Positions 1-10,354 are shown, numbered from the stretch's first letter. The stretch: 64,000 nt of DNA from Aquimarina sp. MAR_2010_214 (GCF_002846555.1 NZ_PJMS01000001.1:4696501-4760500); one strand, 5' to 3'. The notes: generated from the letters alone by a model not told the origin. Numbers and translations are program-made.

Positions 1-1
1 G

Positions 2-2038
2 GCTTTTTCAACAGATCATAACCTATCGGTGAGTGGTTCTATTATGCAAGTCTTACCTACAAGAATTGCCATAGGAAGATCAGATCAGGAAGGGCTTAGA
101 AAAACATCTAAGTTTGAAAGAACAACTACATCTCTTTCTTTGAATCCCCGATTATTTGATAATCACTTAAAAATAGATGTAAATGCTAACTTAAATTTTG
201 AAAAAAACCGGTTTGCACCAGATGTAGAAGGAGCTGCTATTACTTTTGATCCAACTCAGCCAGTCCTTGACTCAAGTTCGCCTTACGGAGGTTTTTTTGA
301 ATATCGAGATTCTAGTACTGGATTTGCCTCAAACAACGTTCAGAGAAATCCTCTGGCTCAACTATTACAAACAAAAGAGATCGCTAACGTAAGACGGTAT
401 TTTGGTAATATAAAACTGGATTATCAATTACACTTCTTTCCTGATGTACGCGCTGTATTAAATTTAGGAATAGATGATAGCGAAACGGATAGGTTCCAGG
501 AACGCTCTACCGAAAGTGCAACCGGTTTTAATGCAAACTTGGGTGAATTTTTAGGTTTTAAATCTGATACAGATCTATTAGTAAAAAACCGACTTCTAGA
601 TGCTTACCTTAAGTATAACAAAACTTTTGGTCGATTAGATATCGAAGCTACAGGAGGATACTCATATCAAAAATTCGAATTAGATAAATATGAAACAGGA
701 GATCAGCGTGATCCTGGTAATTTCCCAGAAAGAACTATTGATCCAGACGAAGTACTACTGGCATATTTCTTAAGAACCAACTTAAAATTTAATGACAAAT
801 ACTTTTTAACTGCATCCATACGTAGAGATGGTACTTCACGATTCGCAGAAGATAACAGATGGGGATATTTTCCTTCGGCATCTTTTGGATGGCAAATAAG
901 CGAAGAGAATTTTCTTAGAAATTCTTCTACGGTAAGTAATTTACGATTACGTTTGGGATATGGTATTACTGGTCAGCAAGATATTGATCAAGCCTACGCA
1001 TATCTGGAGCGATACAGAAGAAGTAGTCCTCTTACACAATATATCCTTGATGGTCAGGTCATCAATATTGTGCAACCACAATTTAGAAATGAAGATATCG
1101 AGTGGGAAAAAATAACCGAATACAATATCGGTATAGACTACGGTTTCTGGAACGATAGAATTAGTGGTTCAATCGATGTCTTTAGAAAAGAATCAGACGA
1201 TTTACTTTCTCAGGCACCGATCCCCGATGCTGCCAACTTCTCTAACCAGGGATTTCAGAACATAGGTAAGTTTATAACAGAAGGTATCGAGTTTTCTATT
1301 ACTGCCGATGTTATTAGAAATAGCAACCTAAAATGGAATGTAAGCTATAATGCAACATTCATAGATAGAGAAATAGAAAGCTTAGCATTTGGTCAAGACA
1401 TATTAACCACTGATATTGAAGGCGGTACAGGTAATACAATCCAGATACATAGACAAGGAGAAGCTCCTTTCTCATTCTTTACCTATGCACAAATTTATGA
1501 TACCAATGGCAAACCTATAGAAGGAGCATATGCCGATCTTAATGGTGATGGAGTCATTAATAATAATGACAGATATATTTCTGGCAAAGGTACTCCAGAC
1601 TTAATAATGGGGCTTCAATCCAGTTTAAACTATAAGAATTTTGATTTTAGTTTTAGTATGAGAGCTAATATTGGAGGGGAAGTATACAATAATGTAGCAT
1701 CAAAAAATGCGCAACGAGGCAATATATTTAGAACTGTATTTAATAATACGCCAGCATCAATTTTAGATACTAATTTTCAGAATACTCCAGATGTTATTCT
1801 TTCTGATTACTACGTAGAAGATGCTTCATTTCTAAGAATGGACAACATTACATTAGGATACACTCTTAAAGATCTTATGAAAGGTGTATCCAGTCTTCGA
1901 TTATGGGCTGGGATGCAGAACGCATTTATAATTACAGATTATTCCGGATTAGATCCTGAAATTCAAAATAATGGCGTAGATAAAACGATTTTCCCAAGAG
2001 GACGAACACTCTTACTAGGATTAAACTATAAATATTAA
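2..2038 (+). CDS. SusC/RagA-type TonB-linked outer membrane receptor, 5' truncated by the window edge
   Basis: The reading frame is open from base 2, so the GTG at 29 is not the real start; the signal peptide, CarboxypepD-like domain and plug lie outside the window. What remains is about 680 residues of beta-barrel with SusC hallmarks: DGTSRF, FPSASFGWQIS, LRLGYGITGQQDI, the DLNGDGVINNNDR calcium-loop-like segment and a C-terminal strand ending in LLLGLNYKY. By family it imports oligosaccharides across the outer membrane, powered by TonB, with SusD as lid. Genes for SusD, SusE and an amylase follow at 11-31 bp spacing, so the likely substrate is starch or maltooligosaccharides (inference from context). 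Confidence 0.95.
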   Translation, partial: AFSTDHNLSVSGSIMQVLPTRIAIGRSDQEGLRKTSKFERTTTSLSLNPRLFDNHLKIDVNANLNFEKNRFAPDVEGAAITFDPTQPVLDSSSPYGGFFEYRDSSTGFASNNVQRNPLAQLLQTKEIANVRRYFGNIKLDYQLHFFPDVRAVLNLGIDDSETDRFQERSTESATGFNANLGEFLGFKSDTDLLVKNRLLDAYLKYNKTFGRLDIEATGGYSYQKFELDKYETGDQRDPGNFPERTIDPDEVLLAYFLRTNLKFNDKYFLTASIRRDGTSRFAEDNRWGYFPSASFGWQISEENFLRNSSTVSNLRLRLGYGITGQQDIDQAYAYLERYRRSSPLTQYILDGQVINIVQPQFRNEDIEWEKITEYNIGIDYGFWNDRISGSIDVFRKESDDLLSQAPIPDAANFSNQGFQNIGKFITEGIEFSITADVIRNSNLKWNVSYNATFIDREIESLAFGQDILTTDIEGGTGNTIQIHRQGEAPFSFFTYAQIYDTNGKPIEGAYADLNGDGVINNNDRYISGKGTPDLIMGLQSSLNYKNFDFSFSMRANIGGEVYNNVASKNAQRGNIFRTVFNNTPASILDTNFQNTPDVILSDYYVEDASFLRMDNITLGYTLKDLMKGVSSLRLWAGMQNAFIITDYSGLDPEIQNNGVDKTIFPRGRTLLLGLNYKY

Positions 2039-2049
2039 AAAATTAAGAA

Positions 2050-3732
2050 ATGAAATTATATAAGATTTTTTTATACGCATTTCTATCCATAGGTATCTTT
2101 ACCTCTTGCGAAGGGGATCTGGATATCGAATTAGAAGATGATGATGATTTACTTGCGAGTGATGTATTTAATACCCGAGAAGATTACCTTAAGGCCCTTG
2201 GCGGAGTATATGCAAACTTATCATTAGTTGGTCTTGATGTTAATGCTAGTGGCGATCCTGATCAATCTAACCTTGCAGGTATCGATGCCGGAACAAGTCA
2301 ATATGTTCGAGGTTTATTCAGCATGCAAGACGTATCTACCGATCAAGTAATATGGTCATATGAAAATGACCCTGGCATACGCGAGATCCAGAGAAATACA
2401 TGGGATGCCAATAATGTTATTGTTCTTGGTTTTTGGGCAAGAGCAACTTTTGAAATCTCTCTAGCCAATGAATTTTTGCGTCAAACCACAGATGCCAAAT
2501 TAGATGAGAGAGGTGTATCTGCAGACCTCAGAAATGAGGTTAAAACTTTTAGAGCAGAAGCTCGTGTATTAAGATCACTAGCTTATTATCATCTTATGGA
2601 TCTATATGGTCGTGCCCCTTTTGCAACAGAAAATGATCAGGTAGGATTTATAAGAGTTCAGGAAATTAAGGGTCAGGCGTTATTTGATTATATTGAAAAA
2701 GAGCTTCTAGAAGCAAATGCAGATTTATTAGACGTAAACCCAAGTCAAAACTATGCGCGTGCTGATAAAGGAGTGGCAAAAATGATTTTGGCAAAGATCT
2801 ATTTAAATGCAGAAGTGTATTTAGGAGCTGGTAATGGTCGTTATGCAGATTGCTTACAAACATCTCAGGAAATTATTAATAGCGGGTATTCGCTAACACC
2901 TAATTATCTGTATAACTTTAATGCAGATAATAACACTAATGGTGCCCAAAACGAAATCATATTTCCTATTGTTGGTGATGGTGCTAACGTAAGAAATTTT
3001 GGTGGTGCATCGATCATCATACAAGGACAACAAAATGCAGATGGTTTTAAACCTACTCCTGCTTCTTTAGGAGTTCAAGGGTTTACAACATTGTATAGAG
3101 CCAGAAAACAATTCTCTGAGTTATTTGTTACCGATCCGGTATTTCAAAATGATAATAGAAATACTTTGGTGACCCAGGATATTAGCTCTGACCCTGCAAA
3201 TACTGATCCTCCTGTTGACAGACCTATCGAAATAGGCTCTGATTTTACTGATTTCTCTAAAGGATACCTGGTGGCTAAATATTCTAATATAAAATCAACA
3301 GGTGAAGCCGGACAAAGTACAAGATTTGCCGATACTGATTTTCCTTTATTCAGATTAGCAGATGCATATTTAATGTATGCAGAGGCTCATCTTAGAAATG
3401 GTGGTGGTGATCGAGCTACTGCTCTGGGGTATGTAAATGCCCTTAGAGAAAGAGCGTTTGGAAATATGTCTGGAAATATGTCTGGAAATATTACGGATTC
3501 GGAACTCACCCTGGATTTTATTCTTGATGAAAGAGCACGAGAATTATACTGGGAAGCTCACAGAAGACAAGATTTAATCAGATATGATAAATATACTGGG
3601 GGAACCTATAATTGGAGATATAAAGGAGGTACACCTAATGGATCTTCAATCTCAAATAATTTTAAACTATTTCCGGTTCCGGCATCCAGTAGAGCTGCTA
3701 ATCCTAATCTAGGACAGAATACTGGATTCTAA
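2050..3732 (+). CDS. SusD/RagB-family glycan-binding surface lipoprotein
   Basis: 560 residues. The signal peptide ends in a lipobox with the lipidated Cys at residue 20, followed by an acidic stretch (EGDLDIELEDDDD) that fits a surface-export signal of Bacteroidota lipoproteins. SusD features are the TPR-like helical N-terminal half (residues 40-250, with RAEARVLRSLAYYHLMDLYGRAP) and the C-terminal segment with FPLFRLADAYLMYAEAHLRNGG and LDFILDERARELYWEAHRRQDLIRY. It should bind glycan at the cell surface and cap the SusC pore. It starts 11 bp after susC. A 12-bp tandem repeat near 3463-3498 encodes GNMSGNMSGN, a small length-variable spot. Confidence 0.95.
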   Translation: MKLYKIFLYAFLSIGIFTSCEGDLDIELEDDDDLLASDVFNTREDYLKALGGVYANLSLVGLDVNASGDPDQSNLAGIDAGTSQYVRGLFSMQDVSTDQVIWSYENDPGIREIQRNTWDANNVIVLGFWARATFEISLANEFLRQTTDAKLDERGVSADLRNEVKTFRAEARVLRSLAYYHLMDLYGRAPFATENDQVGFIRVQEIKGQALFDYIEKELLEANADLLDVNPSQNYARADKGVAKMILAKIYLNAEVYLGAGNGRYADCLQTSQEIINSGYSLTPNYLYNFNADNNTNGAQNEIIFPIVGDGANVRNFGGASIIIQGQQNADGFKPTPASLGVQGFTTLYRARKQFSELFVTDPVFQNDNRNTLVTQDISSDPANTDPPVDRPIEIGSDFTDFSKGYLVAKYSNIKSTGEAGQSTRFADTDFPLFRLADAYLMYAEAHLRNGGGDRATALGYVNALRERAFGNMSGNMSGNITDSELTLDFILDERARELYWEAHRRQDLIRYDKYTGGTYNWRYKGGTPNGSSISNNFKLFPVPASSRAANPNLGQNTGF

Positions 3733-3763
3733 AACAACAATCACAAATTTAATTTACTCAGTC

Positions 3764-4876
3764 ATGAAAAAAATATCAATACTACTTTTTGCATGTATCA
3801 CTGCACTTTGCTTTAATGCGTGTGTAGAAGATGAAGAACCAACATTTGTTATTCAGAAAGGACAAACAGAAGGGCCCCTAATAGTAACTGCTAATACTAC
3901 AGTTAGTCTTGTTAAAGATTTGGCAGATCAACGTGCCTTTACACTAGTTTGGGAAGATGCAAAATATAATATCAATACTCCTATCACTTATACTATAGAA
4001 GCTGGATTAGGAGGTACAAATTTTGAAACAACCTTAGACCCGGCTGTTATTGCTACTACCAGTGATCGTTTTTATAACTGGACAATTGGAGAACTTAACA
4101 ACCTTGCAATCGGATTAAGTATAGAACCTAATAAAGAAGGAGCAATAGATCTACGTGTGATTTCTTCTATCGGGACAAATGGAGGAAGTTCTATAAAGTC
4201 TAATGTAACCTCTATAACAGTTACTCCTTATGCTACTGTGCTTCCTCAAAAAAATCTTTTCTTAGTAGGAAATGCAACTGCAGCAGGATGGGAGAATAAC
4301 AACAACAATCCTCCACTAGTAAGAGATCCTAGTAACCAAAATGTATTTAAATTCACTGGTAAATTTTTAGGTGGCGGTGATATTGCATTCAAATTCTTAG
4401 AAGTATTAGGTGGATGGCAACCACAATGGGGATTAAGCGGTGGTAGTTTAGCCAGTAGTGCTACTCTTGGTTCTGATCCGGATACATTCTCTGTTGCAGC
4501 AGAAGGATATTATACACTTAATGTAAATATTGAGGATTTAACCTATACCGCTAATACATTTGATGCTGGTAGTGCAATTAATTATACCACCCAAGGTATT
4601 GGTATTATAGGTGATTCTACTCCAGCAGGATGGGATAACGATACCGATCTTACTCAATCTACTTTCGATCCTCACTTATGGTATATCAATGGAATTGTAT
4701 TAACAAACGGTGAGGCAAAATTTAGAGCTAATAACGCTTGGGATGCAAACTGGGGTGCAGATACTGCAATAACAGGATATGGAACAATGGGAGGAGCCAA
4801 TATACCAGTAACTGCCGGAACATACAACGTATGGTTCAATGACTTAGACGGAAGCTATGTTTTTATCCTTCAATAA
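3764..4876 (+). CDS. SusE/SusF-like starch-binding outer membrane lipoprotein
   Basis: 370 residues with a lipoprotein signal peptide (Cys 20, then VEDEEP). Residues about 25-150 form an Ig-like SusE N-terminal domain. Two related SusE/F starch-binding modules follow, at about 160-255 and 275-370. They carry the repeated pattern FLVGNATAAGWENN and GIIGDSTPAGWDND, aromatic pairs such as GGWQPQWG and WDANWG, and a strand ending YVFILQ. Such modules hold starch on the cell surface. The gene lies 31 bp after susD and 28 bp before the amylase, so it belongs to the same operon. Confidence 0.9.
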   Translation: MKKISILLFACITALCFNACVEDEEPTFVIQKGQTEGPLIVTANTTVSLVKDLADQRAFTLVWEDAKYNINTPITYTIEAGLGGTNFETTLDPAVIATTSDRFYNWTIGELNNLAIGLSIEPNKEGAIDLRVISSIGTNGGSSIKSNVTSITVTPYATVLPQKNLFLVGNATAAGWENNNNNPPLVRDPSNQNVFKFTGKFLGGGDIAFKFLEVLGGWQPQWGLSGGSLASSATLGSDPDTFSVAAEGYYTLNVNIEDLTYTANTFDAGSAINYTTQGIGIIGDSTPAGWDNDTDLTQSTFDPHLWYINGIVLTNGEAKFRANNAWDANWGADTAITGYGTMGGANIPVTAGTYNVWFNDLDGSYVFILQ

Positions 4877-4904
4877 TAAATCTGTACTCACTTAAAAAGT
4901 TAAA

Positions 4905-6356
4905 ATGAAACGAACATTAACACATATATCATCCAAAACCATCCTCCTTTTGGGAGGACTGGTTCTTGGATTGATCAGTTGCTCTGATGATGATGATTCT
5001 GCAAACAATGCAGAACCTATAATCACAAGTCAGTCTTTAAAAATGGATTTGGCAGCACTTAAAAAAGAAAATGCAGGTGTATTCATGCAGGCTTTTTATT
5101 GGGATGTAGAACCTGTGGGAGAATGGTATAATCAAGTAAGTAAAAGGATTGAAGACTATAAAGTTTCGGGGATTAATAGAATATGGCTCCCTGCTCCGGG
5201 AAAAGGTGCTTCAGGTAGTTTCTCAATGGGATATGACCCTTCTGACTATTTTGATGTTGGTGAGTTTGATCAGCACGGTACTGTAGAGACTCGTTTTGGA
5301 TCCAGGCAAGAATTAGTAGATCTTATCCAAAAAGCACATGCTAATGATATAGAAGTGATTGCCGATATCGTAATGGGCCATAACTCTGGAGGAGGAAAAC
5401 AAGCAAACCCTTTTCGTGGTGGTACTGAAGTGTATTCTCTATTTAATGAATCAAACGGAAATGCCTCTGGTAAATTCAATCGTTCTAACGAACATTTTCA
5501 CCCTAATGATATTCATGATCATGATGATCAAGCTTTATTCTTTGCCGAAACAGATCTTTGTCATGATCAACAATATGTACAAGATTGGTTATGGGGTAGA
5601 GATGATTCTGTTGCAGAATTTTATAAAAAAACTCTAGGTTTTGATGGATGGCGTTTTGACTACGTAAAGAGTTTTGCTCCTAAATGGGTTAAAGCCTGGA
5701 ATGATAAAATTGGAGGATTCTCTGTAGGAGAAAATTTTGACGGAAACCAACAGGTGCTAAAAGACTGGGTAGACGCATCTGGGTCTCCGGCCTTTGATTT
5801 TGCATGTTTCTATAGATTAGATGAAACTCTAGACAGATCAAATGATCTTACTGCATTAGGTGAAGCCAATAATATGCTTAGAAAATTAGATCCAAGTAAA
5901 GCTGTTACGTTTGTTGCTAATCATGATACCGAAAAAGATGATAATCCCGAGAATAGAATTAGCTATGGCAATAAACTACTGGCCTATTCCTATATTCTTA
6001 CTCATGATGGTTATCCAACTATTTTTTATCTTGACTATGAAGCTTTCAAAGGGCAACTTAAAACACTCATCGAGATCTATACAACATTAGCCGTTGGTAA
6101 CGTTGAGATACTCGAAGCTAGCAAAGATGAATATATTATGAAACGAAGTGGTGATGGTGACAACCCAGGACTAATTCTATATATGAATATTAGCAATCAA
6201 ACAAAACAACGAGTAGTAAAAACAAACTGGGCAAATAGAACCCTAGTTGACTATACCGACAATTCTAGAGCTACTCCTGCTACAGATGCAGAAGGTAACG
6301 CTACACTACAGGCGCCTGCAGGAGGGTATGCCATATGGTCTGTAACCAAGGAGTAA
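4905..6356 (+). CDS. GH13 alpha-amylase, surface lipoprotein (SusG-like role)
   Basis: 483 residues. The lipobox is LISC with Cys 26, followed directly by SDDDD, a typical surface-export signal. The (beta/alpha)8 catalytic domain shows the four conserved GH13 regions: DIVMGH (D154, H159), GWRFDYVK with nucleophile D252, VGENF with acid/base E276, and ANHD with transition-state D341. The C-terminal part (about 400-483) is the usual beta-sandwich domain. It should cut alpha-1,4-glucans at the surface for uptake by the preceding SusC/D pair. It is the last gene of the operon, followed by a strong terminator 25 bp downstream. Confidence 0.94.
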   Translation: MKRTLTHISSKTILLLGGLVLGLISCSDDDDSANNAEPIITSQSLKMDLAALKKENAGVFMQAFYWDVEPVGEWYNQVSKRIEDYKVSGINRIWLPAPGKGASGSFSMGYDPSDYFDVGEFDQHGTVETRFGSRQELVDLIQKAHANDIEVIADIVMGHNSGGGKQANPFRGGTEVYSLFNESNGNASGKFNRSNEHFHPNDIHDHDDQALFFAETDLCHDQQYVQDWLWGRDDSVAEFYKKTLGFDGWRFDYVKSFAPKWVKAWNDKIGGFSVGENFDGNQQVLKDWVDASGSPAFDFACFYRLDETLDRSNDLTALGEANNMLRKLDPSKAVTFVANHDTEKDDNPENRISYGNKLLAYSYILTHDGYPTIFYLDYEAFKGQLKTLIEIYTTLAVGNVEILEASKDEYIMKRSGDGDNPGLILYMNISNQTKQRVVKTNWANRTLVDYTDNSRATPATDAEGNATLQAPAGGYAIWSVTKE

Positions 6357-6381
6357 ATTTTATGCATTAGCCATAAACCAT

Positions 6382-6411
6382 AAAAGAGTGCTTTTCAGCA
6401 CTCTTTTTTTT
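6382..6411 (+). terminator. Intrinsic terminator of the sus operon
   Basis: A 10-bp stem, AAAAGAGTGC paired with GCACTCTTTT, around a TTTTCA loop, followed by a run of T. It lies 25 bp after the amylase stop codon. Confidence 0.9.
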
Positions 6412-7108
6412 GTGTTTTTTTATCATCATCCCACAGTCCTATAAATTGTTATTCCAATAACTTTGTCATCCCAGCCTGTGTCTCATCGAGTGTTTTATAG
6501 TGGAGCATAGCGTAAGTATAAAATGTGCTTCGACAAGCTCAGCTGAGCTATCGAGATGTAATTGAAAATGAAAGTGCGAATTAGTTCTCGATACACTTCT
6601 CCTTATAGTCGAAACACTACCATTGACGTATTTATAATGTTCTGATTTTCAAAACGTAATCCAACTTTTGATTAAATTCTTTTCTTTCAACTCAACCTTC
6701 TTTTCATTTTCTTTGCTCGCCCAAAGACAACGAAACAAAAGAAAAGGCGTTTTTTTCAAGGTATTTTTCAGTTACACTGAAAACCAAATTTGTTTTGCTA
6801 AAATCTTTCCAAGGCTTCATAGATGTTGCAAACGAAAAACAAATCTTATACTGGTGAAAAAAGAATTGAAAAGCGCTGCTTTTAAACGTCATTATCTTTC
6901 ACTAGATAAAATTTTTATTGGATGTCTCGAACTGACGAGCGTTTGCTCTGTTACCTCTCCACATTATCATTCCAACCTCTTGTCATCCCCTTGAAAAACA
7001 GGACTGGGATCCATAATAAAGTCTTTGCTTCAAAGTGGATCCCAGTTTTTACTTTAATTTATTCCGAGTTAAGTTGAATGACAAATCAATATGCATTCAT
7101 AACAGAAA
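6412..7108. repeat. Gene-free stretch made of interspersed repeat fragments
   Basis: No convincing coding region. It holds fragments of a repeat family seen several times in the window (CTTCGACAAGCTCAG at about 6529-6543, TCTCGATACACTTCT nearby). It also holds a perfect inverted repeat, ACTGGGATCCA at 7003-7013 and TGGATCCCAGT at 7035-7045. A 108-codon frame at 6668-6994 has low-complexity Phe/Lys/Arg composition and is probably chance. Confidence 0.6.
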
Positions 7109-7249
7109 CTAGACCTTAACCAATAATGGATGGTGTGTCCCGTATCTTATCTCACGCTTCTTTGCATTGATATACTGCATCCAATCTACTGGATTATCAG
7201 TCTTCCTCTTAGGGATATATGCACTTTTTAATAGTAATTTATTTTTCAT
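7109..7249 (-). CDS. Small hypothetical protein (46 residues)
   Basis: ATG at 7249 to TAG at 7109, reading MKNKLLLKSAYIPKR at the N-terminus and ending HHPLLVKV. The middle contains NPVDWMQYINAKKREIRYG. It is basic and has no signal peptide, Cys, GG leader or transmembrane segment. The composition is ordinary protein rather than low complexity, and it sits in an otherwise empty 1-kb gap, which is the only support. Function unknown; a chance frame is possible. Confidence 0.35.
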   Translation of the reverse strand: MKNKLLLKSAYIPKRKTDNPVDWMQYINAKKREIRYGTHHPLLVKV

Positions 7250-7407
7250 AACGATTTGTTTTTGTTGTCATTATGAATACATATAACCAATCATGATGCC
7301 AAAAATGATTTTGTTTATTAATTGTAGTCTCTATAAGCTGTAAAATGCCAATTATTAAAAACACAAGAAACCGTTATAGTACAGGAGAAATATGGTTGTT
7401 TGTTGTT

Positions 7408-8562
7408 TTAATTATTTACTTTTTCTTCTGGTAGTTTAATATCATTTTTTTCTTCCGGAATTCGTTTTTTTAGCATCAAAATTTGTCCTAAGTGACTCGA
7501 TTGATGCTCCATGACATGAAACCAAGCAAAATGATTATTCATAGTAGAACCGGGCCAAGATTGTTCTAACCATTCATCGTTACGTTTTTTTAATTCTTCA
7601 ATTGTTTTTTTTCGTACCTCTTTATAAATATCAAGATAATATGTAATAGGTTTTCCTTTAAATTCTTCTCTAGCTTCTTCTCCAAGACTAAGGCCTGTTT
7701 GCCACTTTTCTTTTTCTTCTTTATTAAACCTACGGTGCTTAAAAGTAAGGTTTTGATATATTTTTTCTGCTGCAGCAAGATGCATAATCAAAGCACCTAT
7801 TCTATTTGCTTTTTCATCCAATAAATGGTCTGTCTGTCGTATATCAAGATCTTTAACCACTCGTTCTACCCGATTACTCAAATTATTAAGCATAGAAACC
7901 AATGTCCCAATTTGTGGTGTAAACCCTTCTTCTGCATTAATATTACTTGCTTGACTATGCTCTACTCCATCCCCGCGAACCACTATAGCCAGCTTACCAT
8001 TCTGGGCCTCATCACTAGAGTGAAATGTATATCCTTTTACTTTCTTAATATTTTTTTCTTTATCGACATCTTGTAGCCATCCTGGGATATTATCGTTCTG
8101 AACCTTTTCTTCAAAACCAGGGTTAGCAATAGTTACGGGTTCATAATTGCCTCCTTCTTTTTGGAAGAAGAGCTCAAAATTATCAAAATAAAACTCACCA
8201 TCACTAACTACCCAAGCGCCAAAAGTCAATTTTTCTGCAGCTTCATCAAAATGCCCCTCTATTTCATAAGGAGTCCATTTAGGGTTGTTTAAGACACTAT
8301 CTTGCACGCTTTCCCTAAATCCCGATTCTTCCGTTTTATTATCTATCCGGGCGTAAAGTGTTGCTGCACTATTACTTTTACGGCCAACGGTTTTAAGGTT
8401 TGCTCGTAGCTTAAATTTAACTTTTTTATCAGTTTTTACTGCTACTTCCTGAAAAAAAGCCACCCACTCTCGGGTTATTTCTTTTGTGGTTTGTGACACT
8501 ACTGTAGTACTCGATATAAAAATTAGAGCAGTTACAACGATTTTAAGAGTTTTTGAAAACAT
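7408..8562 (-). CDS. Secreted two-domain protein: beta-sandwich domain plus DinB-like four-helix domain
   Basis: 384 residues. A signal peptide (ending about residue 24 at VVSQ) comes first, then a jelly-roll-like domain at about 25-175 (pattern LYARIDNK, WTPYEIEGHFDE, FGAWVVSDGEFYFDNFELF). A C-terminal DinB/DUF664-like helical domain follows at about 215-375. The spaced histidines HLAAAEK and HVMEHQSSHLGQI fit the three-His metal site of that fold. DinB-fold proteins are often thiol-dependent transferases or hydrolases, but the reaction here is unknown. It is the last gene of a four-gene minus-strand operon, 74 bp after the subtilase, and is a paralogue of the gene at 10355-11380. Confidence 0.8.
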   Translation of the reverse strand: MFSKTLKIVVTALIFISSTTVVSQTTKEITREWVAFFQEVAVKTDKKVKFKLRANLKTVGRKSNSAATLYARIDNKTEESGFRESVQDSVLNNPKWTPYEIEGHFDEAAEKLTFGAWVVSDGEFYFDNFELFFQKEGGNYEPVTIANPGFEEKVQNDNIPGWLQDVDKEKNIKKVKGYTFHSSDEAQNGKLAIVVRGDGVEHSQASNINAEEGFTPQIGTLVSMLNNLSNRVERVVKDLDIRQTDHLLDEKANRIGALIMHLAAAEKIYQNLTFKHRRFNKEEKEKWQTGLSLGEEAREEFKGKPITYYLDIYKEVRKKTIEELKKRNDEWLEQSWPGSTMNNHFAWFHVMEHQSSHLGQILMLKKRIPEEKNDIKLPEEKVNN

Positions 8563-8636
8563 TATTTTGAGTTAAATTGTGTATTAAATAAATGTTGATA
8601 TTATAGTTAATAGGCTTATTATAAAAGAAATAAAAA

Positions 8637-10301
8637 TCAATTCTTACTTTTTGATATTTGCTCTGCCATTAATAAAGCATTATACGCATTTACAATCTTA
8701 CCAGATTTTGAGAGTTCTGAGAAAGGTACTAGCTTTTTGGAACCATCTTTTTGTTTGATCTCTATATCTATGTTATACGAAACTCCAGATTTCATAAGTA
8801 TTTCTTTTACCTGCATGGCACGTAAGTTTGGATAATAAGATCTGATTAAAGCAGCAATACCAGAAACAACTGGAGTTGAAATTGAAGTCCCTCTGGAGAA
8901 ATCATATGTATTATTAATGTCAGTAGTGTACATTTTGTTACCTGGAGCAAAAAGATCCACATTCTTTTTTCCATAATTAGAGAAAGAAGCCCTTAATTTT
9001 TTATCCAAAGTATAACTACTAGCCCCTACCATTATAAAATTATCTACAATTTCTTTATCATTTATATAATCACTAGGATAATGCTTCCTTATATCGATAT
9101 CTCCGGCATCATTCCCCGAACCATTAACGAGAACTACATCTTTTTCTGCTGCATAACGTATAGCATCCTGTACCCAATCCTGGTGAAGAGAAAAATCTTT
9201 ACCCCAACTCATATTAATTATTTTAGCTCCATTATCTACAGCATATCTAATAGCTACTGCCACATCCTTATCGTGCTCATCACCAGAAGCAACCATAACT
9301 ACAGGCATGACTTTTATATGATCAGAAAACCCTTTAATTCCTATACCGTTATTTCGTGTTGCTGCCAGAACTCCTGTTACCGAAATTGAATGCGGAAAAG
9401 GCACCTCTCCATATACTTGATTAGACCCGTAGTGTATGTTAGACATATCCTCTTGGTTATCACCAATAATCTCTCGTTCCTTAAAATCTACATTAGCAGT
9501 TGTTTTTAGCCCTTCTTCTGTCTGGTCTAGATAGTCTTTATATAACTCTGGTGTTAAGTCATATTTGATAGCTGCTTTTATCATTTTTGTATAGGATTGT
9601 ATCAAACTATCTTTTTGGGTTGTATTTAGGATACTATCTAATTGTGATATCGTATACTCTTCTTTTGGAAATAACTTTTTTAAATTCTTCTTAGCTTTAG
9701 GATAGGTGTCTAACCAATGATTTGCATATACTATAAAATCTTTTTCTTCATCAATATATCCATGCAGTGCCTTTTTGGCCTTGTGATATAATTTGTATTT
9801 ATCTTTTTGATCATTGGGGATGTCTTCTTCAGATTTATCTTTAAATACAGCATCATACTTTCTAACAATTCTTACCATTTCGAAATGCTCATATCTAAGA
9901 TATTCTCCTTTGGTATTGCTTAAAAAATCCCACCCATTACAATCATCTATATATCCATTGTGATCATCATCAATTCCGTTATCAAGGATTTCATCGGTAT
10001 TTACCCATATCTGTTGCTTTATATCTTCATGGTAGATATCAAGTTTAGTATCTAGAACAGCTACAATTACTTCCTGTGCTTTTTTACCTTGTAATAATTC
10101 TGTATATGCCCTATCCAAACTTACCCCAGGAATTGTATCGTTGCTAATATCTTTACGATGCCAGCTTTTAAGTTCTTCTTCGGTAAGTTGTTGTTGTTTG
10201 GTTATTCCACTATATGTTTGTGAGATCAACTGTTTTTTCTCTTTCTGGGCATATCCGAAAACTGAGCTAATACAAAACAAAAAAGTAGTTATAATTTTCA
10301 T
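8637..10301 (-). CDS. S8 family serine peptidase (subtilase), secreted
   Basis: 554 residues with a signal peptide (cut near residue 19). The catalytic Asp is D84 in AVLDTK, the His is H304 in PFPHSISVTGV, the oxyanion Asn lies in VNGSGND, and the Ser is in GTSISTPVVSGIAALI near residue 476. Two oddities are visible. The usual D-[ST]-G motif has Lys for Gly. Also, Asp and His are about 220 residues apart because of a charged, mostly helical insertion, where typical subtilases have about 30-50. A DDDHNGYIDD stretch (about 111-120) looks like a calcium loop. The gene lies between two DinB-domain paralogues. Confidence 0.88.
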   Translation of the reverse strand: MKIITTFLFCISSVFGYAQKEKKQLISQTYSGITKQQQLTEEELKSWHRKDISNDTIPGVSLDRAYTELLQGKKAQEVIVAVLDTKLDIYHEDIKQQIWVNTDEILDNGIDDDHNGYIDDCNGWDFLSNTKGEYLRYEHFEMVRIVRKYDAVFKDKSEEDIPNDQKDKYKLYHKAKKALHGYIDEEKDFIVYANHWLDTYPKAKKNLKKLFPKEEYTISQLDSILNTTQKDSLIQSYTKMIKAAIKYDLTPELYKDYLDQTEEGLKTTANVDFKEREIIGDNQEDMSNIHYGSNQVYGEVPFPHSISVTGVLAATRNNGIGIKGFSDHIKVMPVVMVASGDEHDKDVAVAIRYAVDNGAKIINMSWGKDFSLHQDWVQDAIRYAAEKDVVLVNGSGNDAGDIDIRKHYPSDYINDKEIVDNFIMVGASSYTLDKKLRASFSNYGKKNVDLFAPGNKMYTTDINNTYDFSRGTSISTPVVSGIAALIRSYYPNLRAMQVKEILMKSGVSYNIDIEIKQKDGSKKLVPFSELSKSGKIVNAYNALLMAEQISKSKN

Positions 10302-10354
10302 AAAGATGTGTTTGTAAAAGTGTTTTCCGATTAGTTGAAAAATATTTATGATAT

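Noticed and set aside
6668..6994. 108-codon open frame after the sus operon
   Set aside because: Low-complexity Phe/Ser/Lys composition, no promoter, overlaps another frame on the other strand, and sits in repeat-rich DNA.
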